NCBI RefSeq assembly: GCF_010671925.1
Contig: NZ_JAAHIH010000008.1
Coordinates: 278,045-342,044 of the forward strand
Source of the DNA: Moorena sp. SIOASIH
Lineage (GTDB): Bacteria; Cyanobacteriota; Cyanobacteriia; Cyanobacteriales; Coleofasciculaceae
Length of the DNA: 64,000 nucleotides
Direction of reading: 5' to 3'
Shown here: one piece after another, positions 1 through 7,491 of the stretch
Position numbering within the stretch: position 1 is the stretch's first letter
How the letters are laid out: every line of letters begins with the position of its first letter
The notes under the pieces: model-generated
What the model saw: only the letters and a program-made list of their open reading frames with translations
Told to the model about the DNA's origin: nothing
Databases searched by the model: none
Program-made: the position numbers and the translations under genes

Positions 1-444
1 TAGCGGCACTTCCAGTCCTGCTAGTACTCCCAGAACAATAGTGACGAAGAATAAACCCAGCCAGATGGAACCATTGCTAACAAATACAGCAAATAGTCCT
101 AAAGGCAATACGGCAGTTAGGGGAGCAATGAGTAGTTCAACTTTGACAAAGACTAAGAGTAGTTGGTGTTGTAGAGATGGGGAATTGGTCTGATTGACAG
201 CAATAAACTGACTCAGGTAAGACCCTAGACCCATTGCTGCGAGAAATACTCCAACGGAAATACCATAGGATAGAGCTTGATTCCCTACCAAGTAACTTGC
301 TAGAGTTCCCAGCAACAGTTCTACCGCTAGTCCACAAATTGAGGAAACCGCAGCAGCAATCATCAGCAACCAACGCTGGTCCGGTTTGAGGGATGGGATG
401 CTAGAGTTAGCTATCGGTTTCCCATCTGATATCGCATCTTCCAT
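1..444 (-). CDS. Spermidine synthase-like membrane protein, N-terminal part (cut by window edge)
   Basis: Only the first 148 codons are in the window; the gene runs off the left edge. The start is an ATG at 444, three bases after the stop of the upstream small gene, so the two are probably translated together. After a short hydrophilic N terminus the protein is strongly hydrophobic, with about four membrane segments. It contains CGLAVELLLGTLASYLVG and GISVGVFLAAMGLGSYLSQ, which resemble the membrane half of bacterial spermidine/spermine synthase-like proteins (membrane domain followed by an aminopropyltransferase domain). The catalytic half is outside the window, so the enzymatic call rests on the membrane part alone. 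Confidence 0.6.
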   Translation of the reverse strand, partial: MEDAISDGKPIANSSIPSLKPDQRWLLMIAAAVSSICGLAVELLLGTLASYLVGNQALSYGISVGVFLAAMGLGSYLSQFIAVNQTNSPSLQHQLLLVFVKVELLIAPLTAVLPLGLFAVFVSNGSIWLGLFFVTIVLGVLAGLEVPL

Positions 445-447
445 AGT

Positions 448-678
448 CTATTTCCCAGTAGCCGGACCGCCTCCGCGAAAGCTACCATAGTCTGAGCGAT
501 TGGGCGACGATTCCCAAATACCTAGATAATAGTAACCGGATAAATAGGTCCGATGTCGGGGCCAGTAGTTCTCTTGTTTTTCTTCCCGCAGGACAAGGGC
601 TGAACGCTGAGTGTAACCTGCGACTATGGTAAATAGTGCGATCGCAACTGTCGTCGCTGTCAAAATTTTGGTCAACAT
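448..678 (-). CDS. Small membrane-anchored or secreted protein of unknown function
   Basis: A 76-residue protein starting at the ATG at 678; a longer reading from 780 would overlap the control region of the gene. It begins with one hydrophobic segment (LTATTVAIALFTIVAGYTQ), followed by a polar tail rich in Tyr, Arg and Gly that ends RGGGPATGK. I do not recognise the family. It lies between a larger membrane-anchored protein and the spermidine-synthase-like gene, all on the minus strand with short gaps, so the three are probably one operon. The single N-terminal hydrophobic segment could be a signal anchor or an uncleaved signal peptide. Confidence 0.55.
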   Translation of the reverse strand: MLTKILTATTVAIALFTIVAGYTQRSALVLREEKQENYWPRHRTYLSGYYYLGIWESSPNRSDYGSFRGGGPATGK

Positions 679-796
679 GGGATCAATTCCTGGATGGAAA
701 ATACAAGTAGTGGGAGCATCTTGCTCGAAGCCCGTGACACTGCTAAAACTGTTTAATAGATTTTTTTCTCGATATCCCACACTCTCCTACCTGTTT

Positions 797-1801
797 TTAA
801 GGCATTAATGGCGTATCAACGGTTGGGCTAATTTTTACGACCTCAACGCTTTGTAAGGTACGGTTGCCATCAATAACTCTCAAGGTTGTGCGATCGACAG
901 ATGCATCTGGCCATACTTCCACGGAGAAACCATAGGAACTGCGAGATTCCAACAGGAAGAATGTTTGTACTTTACCTGTTGCTCTCTTGATCTTGCCGTT
1001 GTTTTTGAGATAGTTCATAGGCAAGGGAAACGAACGGTTATAGATTTCCTCACCATAGGAGTCCTTGACAAAAAGGCGAACTTCTAGTTTCGATGGGGAA
1101 GTTTCATCTGCCTTAACATCAACTCTAACCCGCACAAGGCGATTTGCACCACCGACTATAGCGCGATCGCTGGGGTCGCTATCGTTAATCGTTTTGAAGA
1201 TGGCTTTTTTCCCGGTTAATGGCGCTGCATATAAAGTCATCAAGGTAAGACATAATGTCCCCACTAAACCTGGCCAAAGATAGCGCGTATCTATCACTCC
1301 ATTTTGGACAGTTACCTGAAACGGCACTGGTTGATCAAGTACTTGTCCTGATGTATCCCCATACTCCAAAACTGCAATGGCAATGGTCACCATCTCATCC
1401 TGCTTGGCGCGAACATCAAGTCCTCCTAACAGGTCATCGTCTTGCCAAGTACCAGACTCCCCATCATCATACCAAGTACCTGATTCATTCCAGGCTTGCT
1501 TGATGGCGGAGGCGAATGGTTGACCTTGGCCATCGAGTAACTGGATTTCATAAGTAACCCATCGGTTAAGGGGAATTTTTGCTTTAGCTTCAATGCGAAG
1601 AGCACCAATCAGCTGGCGCTTGAGGGACAGTGTTTGAAGTTGCAGCGGTTCCTCTTGCCTGGCACTGACGGTAGTAGATAGCAGTGTTTTCTGGAACCGA
1701 TAACCATGGGATAAGGCAAAAAATACCAGTACTGTAGACCCGATAGCAATATAAGGCCAGGGGTCGATAAAACGACTAGTACGTTGAGTTTCAATAGTCA
1801 C
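797..1801 (-). CDS. Conserved membrane-anchored protein of unknown function
   Basis: A 334-residue protein. A hydrophobic segment lies near the N terminus (PYIAIGSTVLVFFALSHG, about residues 16-33) and a second one mid-protein (YLWPGLVGTLCLTLMTLYA, about residues 174-192). Between them is a domain of about 140 residues, rich in beta-type sequence, that would face the periplasm. After the second segment comes a second soluble domain of about 140 residues. Nothing catalytic is visible. It is the first gene of a probable operon with the small membrane protein and the spermidine-synthase-like gene. The function is not recognised; the association with polyamine-type genes is by position only. Confidence 0.6.
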   Translation of the reverse strand: MTIETQRTSRFIDPWPYIAIGSTVLVFFALSHGYRFQKTLLSTTVSARQEEPLQLQTLSLKRQLIGALRIEAKAKIPLNRWVTYEIQLLDGQGQPFASAIKQAWNESGTWYDDGESGTWQDDDLLGGLDVRAKQDEMVTIAIAVLEYGDTSGQVLDQPVPFQVTVQNGVIDTRYLWPGLVGTLCLTLMTLYAAPLTGKKAIFKTINDSDPSDRAIVGGANRLVRVRVDVKADETSPSKLEVRLFVKDSYGEEIYNRSFPLPMNYLKNNGKIKRATGKVQTFFLLESRSSYGFSVEVWPDASVDRTTLRVIDGNRTLQSVEVVKISPTVDTPLMP

Positions 1802-2543
1802 TGGTTTTTGTTGTGTCTCTATAAACCATTATCTACACCGACCCAGAGGTGATGTCCACAAACTCCAGTTTTTAGCACCAGTGGTAATTGTCTGAGCAAA
1901 GTAGAAAATAGTTTTTGTACCAACACGACGGCGTTGCTGAATTAAGGAATGAATGCGCGATCATCTGGTTTTATTAAAGCCCCCTAAATCCCCCAATTCT
2001 GGGGGACTTTGATAGTTTTGTTCCCCCCAGAATTGGGGGGCTAGGGGGGCGAAACCATACCCATAATCAGCAACGCCAACACGACAGGCATATTCCAATT
2101 ATCAATTCTCAAAAATTCAACAAATCAGAAGGTTTTTTTCTTTTCCTCTTCTGTGTTGGAGACATCCGTGATTCTGGAAAAGTTGGCTCTTCCGTACTTG
2201 TTATGCTAAATAAACACTTTAGCTAAGGGAGCAGGGAGCAGGGAGCGGCGCTGCATCGCTTGTAAAATCACTGGACTTATTAAAAACTAGCTCCAACTCT
2301 GGTATCATCTGCCTTCTGCCTTCTGCCTTCTGCCTTAAAACAGCCCATTTATTTCACGAATCAGATAGGATTGCTATAGTCCCCAATCAGCTGATAAATT
2401 ACTAACTATAATTACAATTACTCCCCCAATCAAGATTTTAATTGGTTGTTGTTTAACAGAGGGAAGAGCCGCAAAGCTAACGCTACCAGAACGCTAATTT
2501 TTTATTCACCCTAAAACTTCCCAAAAAAAACTTTTTAAAACCC
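1802..2543. other. Gene-free, repeat-bearing stretch
   Basis: About 740 bases with no credible gene. It carries one family A miniature element (1930-2077), short heptamer runs (GCAGGGA type near 2230, CTGCCTT type near 2310), and a partial copy near 2247 of the palindrome seen complete at 47013 and 52017. Nothing else is evident. Confidence 0.6.
1930..2077. mobile_element. Family A miniature inverted-repeat element (148 bp)
   Basis: The ends are inverted repeats GGCGTTGCTGA (1930 onward) and its complement ending at 2077. The element is flanked by a perfect 8-bp direct repeat AACACGAC (1922-1929 and 2078-2085), the signature of a transposition event. The interior holds a C-rich/G-rich palindrome (about 1978-2050) that would fold into a long hairpin. 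There is no coding capacity, so it is non-autonomous. A second 148-bp copy is at 9997-10144, and a 258-bp relative with other contents is at 18769-19026. Confidence 0.85.
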
Positions 2544-2572
2544 TTGACAACTATAACTATAATCATTACAAT
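2544..2572 (+). promoter_or_regulatory. Sigma-70-like promoter
   Basis: TTGACA at 2544-2549, then 17 bases, then TACAAT at 2567-2572. Transcription would start near 2579, giving a leader of about 11 bases to the ATG at 2590. Confidence 0.6.
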
Positions 2573-2589
2573 AATCAATATAAACCGAA

Positions 2590-2805
2590 ATGAGATTTTT
2601 TATGATGTCACAAAAATTCAGCCAAAACTTCAAGAAACAACCTGCTCAACACACTCTGAAAGGTTCTCGTCAATCAGTACTTTATAGTATGCAAATGCTG
2701 TATGCCCTAGGCTATGCAGAGATTGCGGAATGGACGCCTTTGGAAGCGACTGATGTTCCAGGAGAAGTGAGGACTACAATCACCAAGTATTGGTTGTTGC
2801 CATAA
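2590..2805 (+). CDS. Small hypothetical protein (71 aa)
   Basis: A 71-residue open frame directly downstream of a good promoter. It starts at the ATG at 2590, or possibly at one of the ATGs at 2602 and 2605. The N terminus is basic and polar (SQKFSQNFKKQPAQHT); the rest is mixed, with YSMQMLYALGYAEIAEW and a C terminus TITKYWLLP. No transmembrane segment, signal peptide or catalytic motif is seen and I do not recognise a family. The promoter spacing and the G/C hairpin just after the stop support a real transcript. It stands alone among repeats. Confidence 0.5.
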   Translation: MRFFMMSQKFSQNFKKQPAQHTLKGSRQSVLYSMQMLYALGYAEIAEWTPLEATDVPGEVRTTITKYWLLP

Positions 2806-2818
2806 CACCTTAATTTTC

Positions 2819-2840
2819 TGGGGGGGTTTCCCCCCTGGCC
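2819..2840. terminator. G/C hairpin after the small gene
   Basis: A run of seven G, three T and six C, extended by flanking CT/GG bases, forms a compact hairpin 14 bases after the stop at 2805. There is no T-run directly after it, so it is a weak intrinsic-terminator candidate. Confidence 0.35.
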
Positions 2841-3046
2841 AAGGTTGTGGTCTGGTTTTTTAGCGCGGTCTTTGGCCAATCAGATAGGATTTGATCAGGT
2901 TAGGTTTGCTAATTTTGTGACATAAGAAATTGAAATAGTCGTGGATAGTATTTCTGCGGCTATTTTTTTTTACTTTACTCCCTACTCCTTAATCCCTAGT
3001 CTAAACAACGCTATAATTATAAAAAATAACCTTTAATTCAAAAGCT

Positions 3047-3405
3047 ATGGAAACTCAAGACTTAAGAGGTTGTCTGAGAAGTATCATTTGCTACATCCAA
3101 GCCCCCTAAATCCCCCAATTTTGGGGGACTTTTAACAGCAAATTGATTCTTGTTCCCCCCAGAATTGGGGGGCTAGGGGGGCAAAATTCAGTATCAAAAA
3201 ACTTTTCAGATATCCTCTAAAAACACTGATAAAAGAAAGCATCCGAGAAGTTTTGAGAGAAGAAAGACTCTTACTCTGTCATATGTTAATGCCTTACGTT
3301 AGTGATCAAGAGCAACAAGAGCTTGACACCACTTTTGGCTTACCTCAAGACTATGAGACTGAAGACGTGACTGATCTGACAGATTGGATTAAAAATGACT
3401 ATTAA
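3047..3405 (+). pseudogene. Antitoxin-like gene interrupted by a miniature element
   Basis: The frame starts METQDL at 3047 and is broken by the 152-bp family B element at 3066-3217. Removing the element and one TAA copy restores an uninterrupted 67-codon frame: METQDLKTLIKESIREVLREE and so on, ending DLTDWIKNDY, with the stop at 3403-3405. The small acidic protein, directly overlapped by a RelE-like start (ATG 3395), fits the antitoxin of a type II toxin-antitoxin pair. As it stands the gene is disrupted, and its toxin partner is also truncated, so the pair is dead. Confidence 0.65.
3066..3217. mobile_element. Family B miniature inverted-repeat element (152 bp), copy 1
   Basis: The left end is GAGGTTGTCTGAGAAGT; the right end is the imperfect complement ACTTTTCAGATATCCTC. 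Direct TAA repeats flank it (3063-3065 and 3218-3220). The interior contains the same C-rich/G-rich hairpin core found in family A. A 3-bp TNA-type duplication is typical of some IS5-family transposases, so mobilisation by such an enzyme is plausible; this is inference. It lies inside the antitoxin-like gene. Confidence 0.8.
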
Positions 3406-3451
3406 ATTCCGCAAGAGTGCGATTAAATTCTTAGAGTCTGCTGATAATTAA
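3395..3451 (+). pseudogene. Truncated RelE-like toxin start
   Basis: ATG 3395 overlaps the end of the antitoxin frame, as is usual for type II toxin-antitoxin pairs. It reads MTIKFRKSAIKFLESADN and then stops at 3449-3451. The first residues resemble the beginning of RelE/ParE-type toxins (normally 85-100 residues), but only 18 codons remain. No continuation is visible in the next 200 bases, which are interspersed repeats. Confidence 0.5.
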
Positions 3452-4138
3452 ACTATTCCAATCACAGAAATTATTCAAACTCAATAAGCTTGGAAAAAAT
3501 AATTCAGCCGTGAGCTAAAAGCTCACGCTACGCGAACAGCCGTCAGCTTATTTGATTTAAAAGCACCGATTACGCTACCCAGACGCTGCGCGAACAGTAG
3601 CCTCGCTTATGGCCAATAGCTAATAGCTGATAGTTGATAGCTTACGTAAAAATTATCGCTCTGGTAACGATCAAGGAATTTCATCTAAATATTTAAAGGT
3701 GAAGTTATTAGGATAAAACGTTGATTGAATATAGTTTTATAAGAGGTTGTATGAGAAGTTTCATTTGCTACATCCAAGCCCCCTAAATCCCCCAATCTTG
3801 GGGGACTTTTAGAAGCAAATAGACTCTTGTTCCCCCCAAAGTTGGGGGGCTAGGGGGGCAAAATTCAGTATAAAAAAACTTTTCAGATATCCTCTAAGAC
3901 AATTCGTGATCGTGGAAATGTTTATACTCACATCTGGCACCATTGGGATTAATCGTCGGTGAGGAGTACCTACCAATGCGCTTTGCAAGCTGATCTTATC
4001 TGTCTCAATCACTGCCCATCCTACTTGCTAACTAAACTATACTTCGGTTACTATCAATCCCAATAGCTATAATTTCAGTGGAAGAATAATAGTGAGTGGC
4101 ACACTACTGTATCACTCCCACTTCCTCTCGTGAGGTTC
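3452..4138. other. Repeat-filled stretch upstream of the TPR/CHAT gene
   Basis: About 690 bases without a credible gene. From 3500 to 3650 there are short palindromic repeats of the GTGAGCTAAAAGCTCAC and GCTAATAGCTGATAG types. A family B element lies at 3743-3894. The last 240 bases must hold the promoter of the TPR/CHAT gene, but I cannot pick it out. Confidence 0.5.
3743..3894. mobile_element. Family B miniature inverted-repeat element (152 bp), copy 2
   Basis: Same length and ends as the copy at 3066-3217, again flanked by direct TAA repeats (3740-3742 and 3895-3897), with the same hairpin core. The two copies lie in the same orientation about 525 bases apart. Confidence 0.8.
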
Positions 4139-4166
4139 ATTGGGTATCTCAAACGGTGTTCAGAAA

Positions 4167-7100
4167 ATGAATCAAAACCTATCTGTTAAGGGAGCAGCTA
4201 TTTTAGCCACCGTTGTCGGTGTGATGGCAATGGGAGTGGCTTTCCCTAGGTCTAGCTGGGGGCAAAGTATCATTGCTCAACAACCCACTTTACCAGGGAG
4301 TGAAGGGAAGCAATCGACCATCAATGGTGTTTTGGATCTGGAAAGTTATACTGCTGACAACGGGAGGTATTTTCAGATTCACACTTTTTCTGGTAAAGCC
4401 GGGGAAGCGATTACCATTGAGCTAACCAGCAGTGAGTTTGATGCTTACTTAATTTTGGTAGACCCCGAACAGGAAAAGATAGCAGAAGATAATGATGGGG
4501 GAGAAGGGAACAATGCTAGAGTGAGTTTGAGTTTACCCAGCACAGGTACCTACACAGTAATTGTCACAACTGACAAACCAGAAGAGAGAGGACGCTACAG
4601 ACTCAGTGGGCGAGAAGCTTCAGCGGAAGAGTTATCCCTAACAGAAGCCTCTCAACTCAATCAGCAAGTAGAAGAGCTTTATCAGCAAGGAAAGTACTCA
4701 GAAGCGATTCCCCTAGCTGAGAAAGCATTAGAGATTCGGCAAGAAATCTGGGGAGAGGATCATCTCGATGTGGCAACCAGCCTCAATAATCTGGCATTAC
4801 TCTACCAAAGCCAAGGCAGATATCCTGAAGCCGAACCCCTCTATGAACAAGCCTTAGCACTGACGAAAAAACTCTTTGGTCAAGACCATCCCGATGTGGC
4901 AACCAGCCTCAATAATCTGGCTGCACTCTACGAAAGCCAGGGCAGATATCGTGAAGCCGAACCCCTCTTGCGAGAAGCCTTAGCACTGACGAAAAAACTT
5001 CTTGGTCAAGACCATCCCCATGTGGCAGAAAGCCTCAATAATCTGGCTGCACTCTACGAAAGCCAGGGCAGATATGGTGAAGCCGAACCCCTCTATCGAC
5101 AAGCCTTAGCACTGAGGAAAAAACGCCTCGGTGAAGACCATCCCGATGTGGCAATAAGCCTCAATAATCTGGCTGCACTCTACTCAAGGCAGGGCAGATA
5201 TCCTGAAGCCGAACCCCTCTTACAACAAGCCTTAGCACTGAGGAAAAAACGCCTCGGTGAAGACCATCCCGATGTGGCAATAAGCCTCAATAATCTGGCT
5301 GCACTCTACTCAAGGCAGGGCAGATATGGTGAAGCCGAACCCCTCTATCGACAAGCCTTAGCACTGAGGAAAAAACTCCTTGGTCAAGACCATCCCGATG
5401 TGGCAACCAGCCTCAATAATCTGGCTGGACTCTACTGGGCACAGGGGAGATATGGTGAAGCCGAACCCCTGTATCAACAAGCCTTAGCACTGAGGAAAAA
5501 ACTCCTTGGTCAAGACCATCCCGATGTGGCAATAAGCCTCAATAATCTGGCATTACTCGACTGGGCCCAGGGAGACCCTACGTCTGCTCTCAACCTCCTA
5601 ATTGAAGGGTTAAAGGTAGAAGAAAAAAACCTCGACGACAATCTGCGGACTGGCTCTGAGTCTGAAAAACAAGACTATCTCAACACAATCTCTGATACAA
5701 CAGATGTAACTATTTCCCTCCATCTCCAACAAGAGCCCAACCATCAAAAGGCAGCCCGTTTAGCACTAACCACAATCTTGCGTCGTAAAGGTCGTATTCT
5801 GGATACTACCACCAATAGCTGGCAACGCTTGCGGCAAAACCTTACCCCTGAAGACCAGCAACGCTTCGACGAACTCAACCAAACTAACAGCCAACTGGGA
5901 AAACTCTACAATCAAGGTCCCGGTAATCAGTCTCCCGATGACTATAAAACCCAACTCGAAGAACTAACGAAAAAAAAGAAAACTCAAGAGAAGGATCTTT
6001 CGGAAAAGAGTGATGTATTCCGAAAGGCCACTCAAGTCGCTACCCTCAAAGCTGTGCAAGCTCAACTGCCCCCTGATGCAGTTCTGATTGAATTCTTCCA
6101 ATACAAACCCTTCAAGCCCAAAGCTCCTCCAAATCAGCTATGGGGCAAGCCCCGCTATGCCGTCTATACTTTACACTCTGATGGTAGTTTTCAAGGCATT
6201 GATTTGGGACCAGCAGAGGAAATAGACCCACTGATTAAGAATTTTACCGCTGCTATCCGCAGTCCTGGAATACATATTTCCCAAGTTAAAGACGCTGCTC
6301 GTAAATTAGAGAAAGCGATACTGGCTCCGATCCGAGCACAAATTGGTAATAGCAATCACTTAATCATTTCACCGGATGGGGCTCTCAACTTGATTCCCTT
6401 TGAAGCCCTGGTGGATCACAATAACCAATTCCTGATTGAAAACTTGACCTTTACCTACCTTACCTCCGGGCGAGACGTGCTGCGTTTCCCTGTTCAAGCC
6501 CCACCTCAGCAGCCGCCAGTGCTGATTGCTGCCCCGATTTTCGGAAAACCTGGTGAAACGGTTGAATTACCTCAAAACCCTACCCGTTCCGGGAATTGGC
6601 CCCAGCGTAAGCTTCCGCCTCTACCAGGAACCAGAGATGAAGCTGAAGCCATTGCTGAAATCTTACCCCAAGCTCAACTCCGGCTTGGGCGACAGGCAAC
6701 TGAAGCGGTGATCAAGCAAGCCCATCGTCCCAGTATTCTGCACATTGCCACTCATGGCTTCTTTGAGGGCAATCAACAGGTTGACTCTCTGGTGGCAGAA
6801 AATCCCCGATTGCAGTCTAGGCTGACTTTGTTCAAGTCTGGACTAGTGCTGGCTGGGGTTAAGAATTATCAGAGTGGCAACCTTGCCGATGTAATCCAGG
6901 ATGGAGTACTGACAGCTTCGGAGGCATCGGGGCTGAATCTCTACGGTAGTGAGTTGGTGGTACTCTCTGCCTGTGAAACGGGACTAGGTGAACTCTCTCA
7001 AGGAGAAGGAGTCTATGGTTTGCGGCGAGCCTTGGTGCTAGCTGGTTCCCAAAGCCAGGTGATCAGCCTCTGGCAAGTGAACGATCAGTCTACTAAAGAG

Positions 7101-7340
7101 CTGATGGTCTCCTACTATAAGAAGTTAAATCAGGGTCTGGGACGTAGCGAGGCCATGAGACAGGCTCAACTAGAGATGGGGCAAAAAAATCCAAAATACC
7201 AGCACCCCTATTTTTGGGCAGCTTTCATCAATTCTGGTAACTGGAAACCATTCAGAAGTCAGAAGGCAGAAGGCAAGAGGCAAGAGGCAAAAGGCAAGAG
7301 GCAAGAGGGGCAAGAGATCCGGAGTTTTATTGTCCAATAA
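4167..7340 (+). CDS. Secreted TPR and CHAT domain protein
   Basis: The ATG at 4167 is preferred over a TTG 27 bases upstream because a clean signal peptide follows (VKGAAILATVVGVMAMGVAF, then SSWGQS). In order: a PPC-like beta domain (about 40-145), at least seven TPR units of exactly 42 residues (about 160-480; LNNLAALYESQGRYGEAEPL type), a linker, and a C-terminal CHAT domain (about 710-1025). The caspase-like dyad is visible as His863 in HIATHGFF and Cys936 in LSACETG. CHAT proteins are cysteine-peptidase relatives; here a periplasmic or extracellular protease or scaffold role is inferred. The last 30 or so residues (KAEGKRQEAKGKRQEG) are translated from a heptamer repeat array, so the original C terminus was probably near NSGNWKPF. 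It heads a set with the next two TPR genes. Confidence 0.88.
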   Translation: MNQNLSVKGAAILATVVGVMAMGVAFPRSSWGQSIIAQQPTLPGSEGKQSTINGVLDLESYTADNGRYFQIHTFSGKAGEAITIELTSSEFDAYLILVDPEQEKIAEDNDGGEGNNARVSLSLPSTGTYTVIVTTDKPEERGRYRLSGREASAEELSLTEASQLNQQVEELYQQGKYSEAIPLAEKALEIRQEIWGEDHLDVATSLNNLALLYQSQGRYPEAEPLYEQALALTKKLFGQDHPDVATSLNNLAALYESQGRYREAEPLLREALALTKKLLGQDHPHVAESLNNLAALYESQGRYGEAEPLYRQALALRKKRLGEDHPDVAISLNNLAALYSRQGRYPEAEPLLQQALALRKKRLGEDHPDVAISLNNLAALYSRQGRYGEAEPLYRQALALRKKLLGQDHPDVATSLNNLAGLYWAQGRYGEAEPLYQQALALRKKLLGQDHPDVAISLNNLALLDWAQGDPTSALNLLIEGLKVEEKNLDDNLRTGSESEKQDYLNTISDTTDVTISLHLQQEPNHQKAARLALTTILRRKGRILDTTTNSWQRLRQNLTPEDQQRFDELNQTNSQLGKLYNQGPGNQSPDDYKTQLEELTKKKKTQEKDLSEKSDVFRKATQVATLKAVQAQLPPDAVLIEFFQYKPFKPKAPPNQLWGKPRYAVYTLHSDGSFQGIDLGPAEEIDPLIKNFTAAIRSPGIHISQVKDAARKLEKAILAPIRAQIGNSNHLIISPDGALNLIPFEALVDHNNQFLIENLTFTYLTSGRDVLRFPVQAPPQQPPVLIAAPIFGKPGETVELPQNPTRSGNWPQRKLPPLPGTRDEAEAIAEILPQAQLRLGRQATEAVIKQAHRPSILHIATHGFFEGNQQVDSLVAENPRLQSRLTLFKSGLVLAGVKNYQSGNLADVIQDGVLTASEASGLNLYGSELVVLSACETGLGELSQGEGVYGLRRALVLAGSQSQVISLWQVNDQSTKELMVSYYKKLNQGLGRSEAMRQAQLEMGQKNPKYQHPYFWAAFINSGNWKPFRSQKAEGKRQEAKGKRQEGQEIRSFIVQ
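4771..5547 (+). repeat. 126-bp tandem DNA repeat encoding TPR units
   Basis: The anchor TGGCAACCAGCCTCAATAAT recurs, with small changes, at 4771, 4897, 5023, 5149, 5275, 5401 and 5527: exactly 126 bp, or 42 codons, each time. Units are nearly identical at DNA level, which points to recent expansion or gene conversion rather than old repeats. Confidence 0.9.
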
Positions 7341-7475
7341 AACTAGACCTCCTAGGTTTACATCTCAAATACAAACACTATATAGCGATTTGCAGAGTTC
7401 CCTGTTCCCTATTCCCTGTTCCCTGTTCCCTAAAAAACCATAAATATGTATTTAAAAAAGTCGCAAACCGCTATA
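7267..7475. mobile_element. Family T repeat element with heptamer arrays
   Basis: The inner part, 7381-7475, has inverted ends TATAGCGATTTGC and the complement of TATAGCGGTTTGC, enclosing a TTCCCTG-type heptamer run. The upstream part (AGGCAAGAGGC array, a TTTTATTGTCCAATAAAA palindrome, then ACATCTCAAATACAAAC) recurs in the same order at 20932-21020, so the whole is a composite interspersed element. It overlaps the 3' end of the CHAT gene. Confidence 0.65.
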
Positions 7476-7491
7476 AGTCACACCCAAGAGC

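Noticed and set aside
137..373. Minus-strand open frame of 78 codons
   Set aside because: It lies in another frame of the spermidine-synthase-like membrane gene, which reads open through the same DNA from 444 to the window edge.
3809..4012. Minus-strand open frame of 67 codons
   Set aside because: Half of it is the family B element; the rest has no ribosome site or recognisable family.
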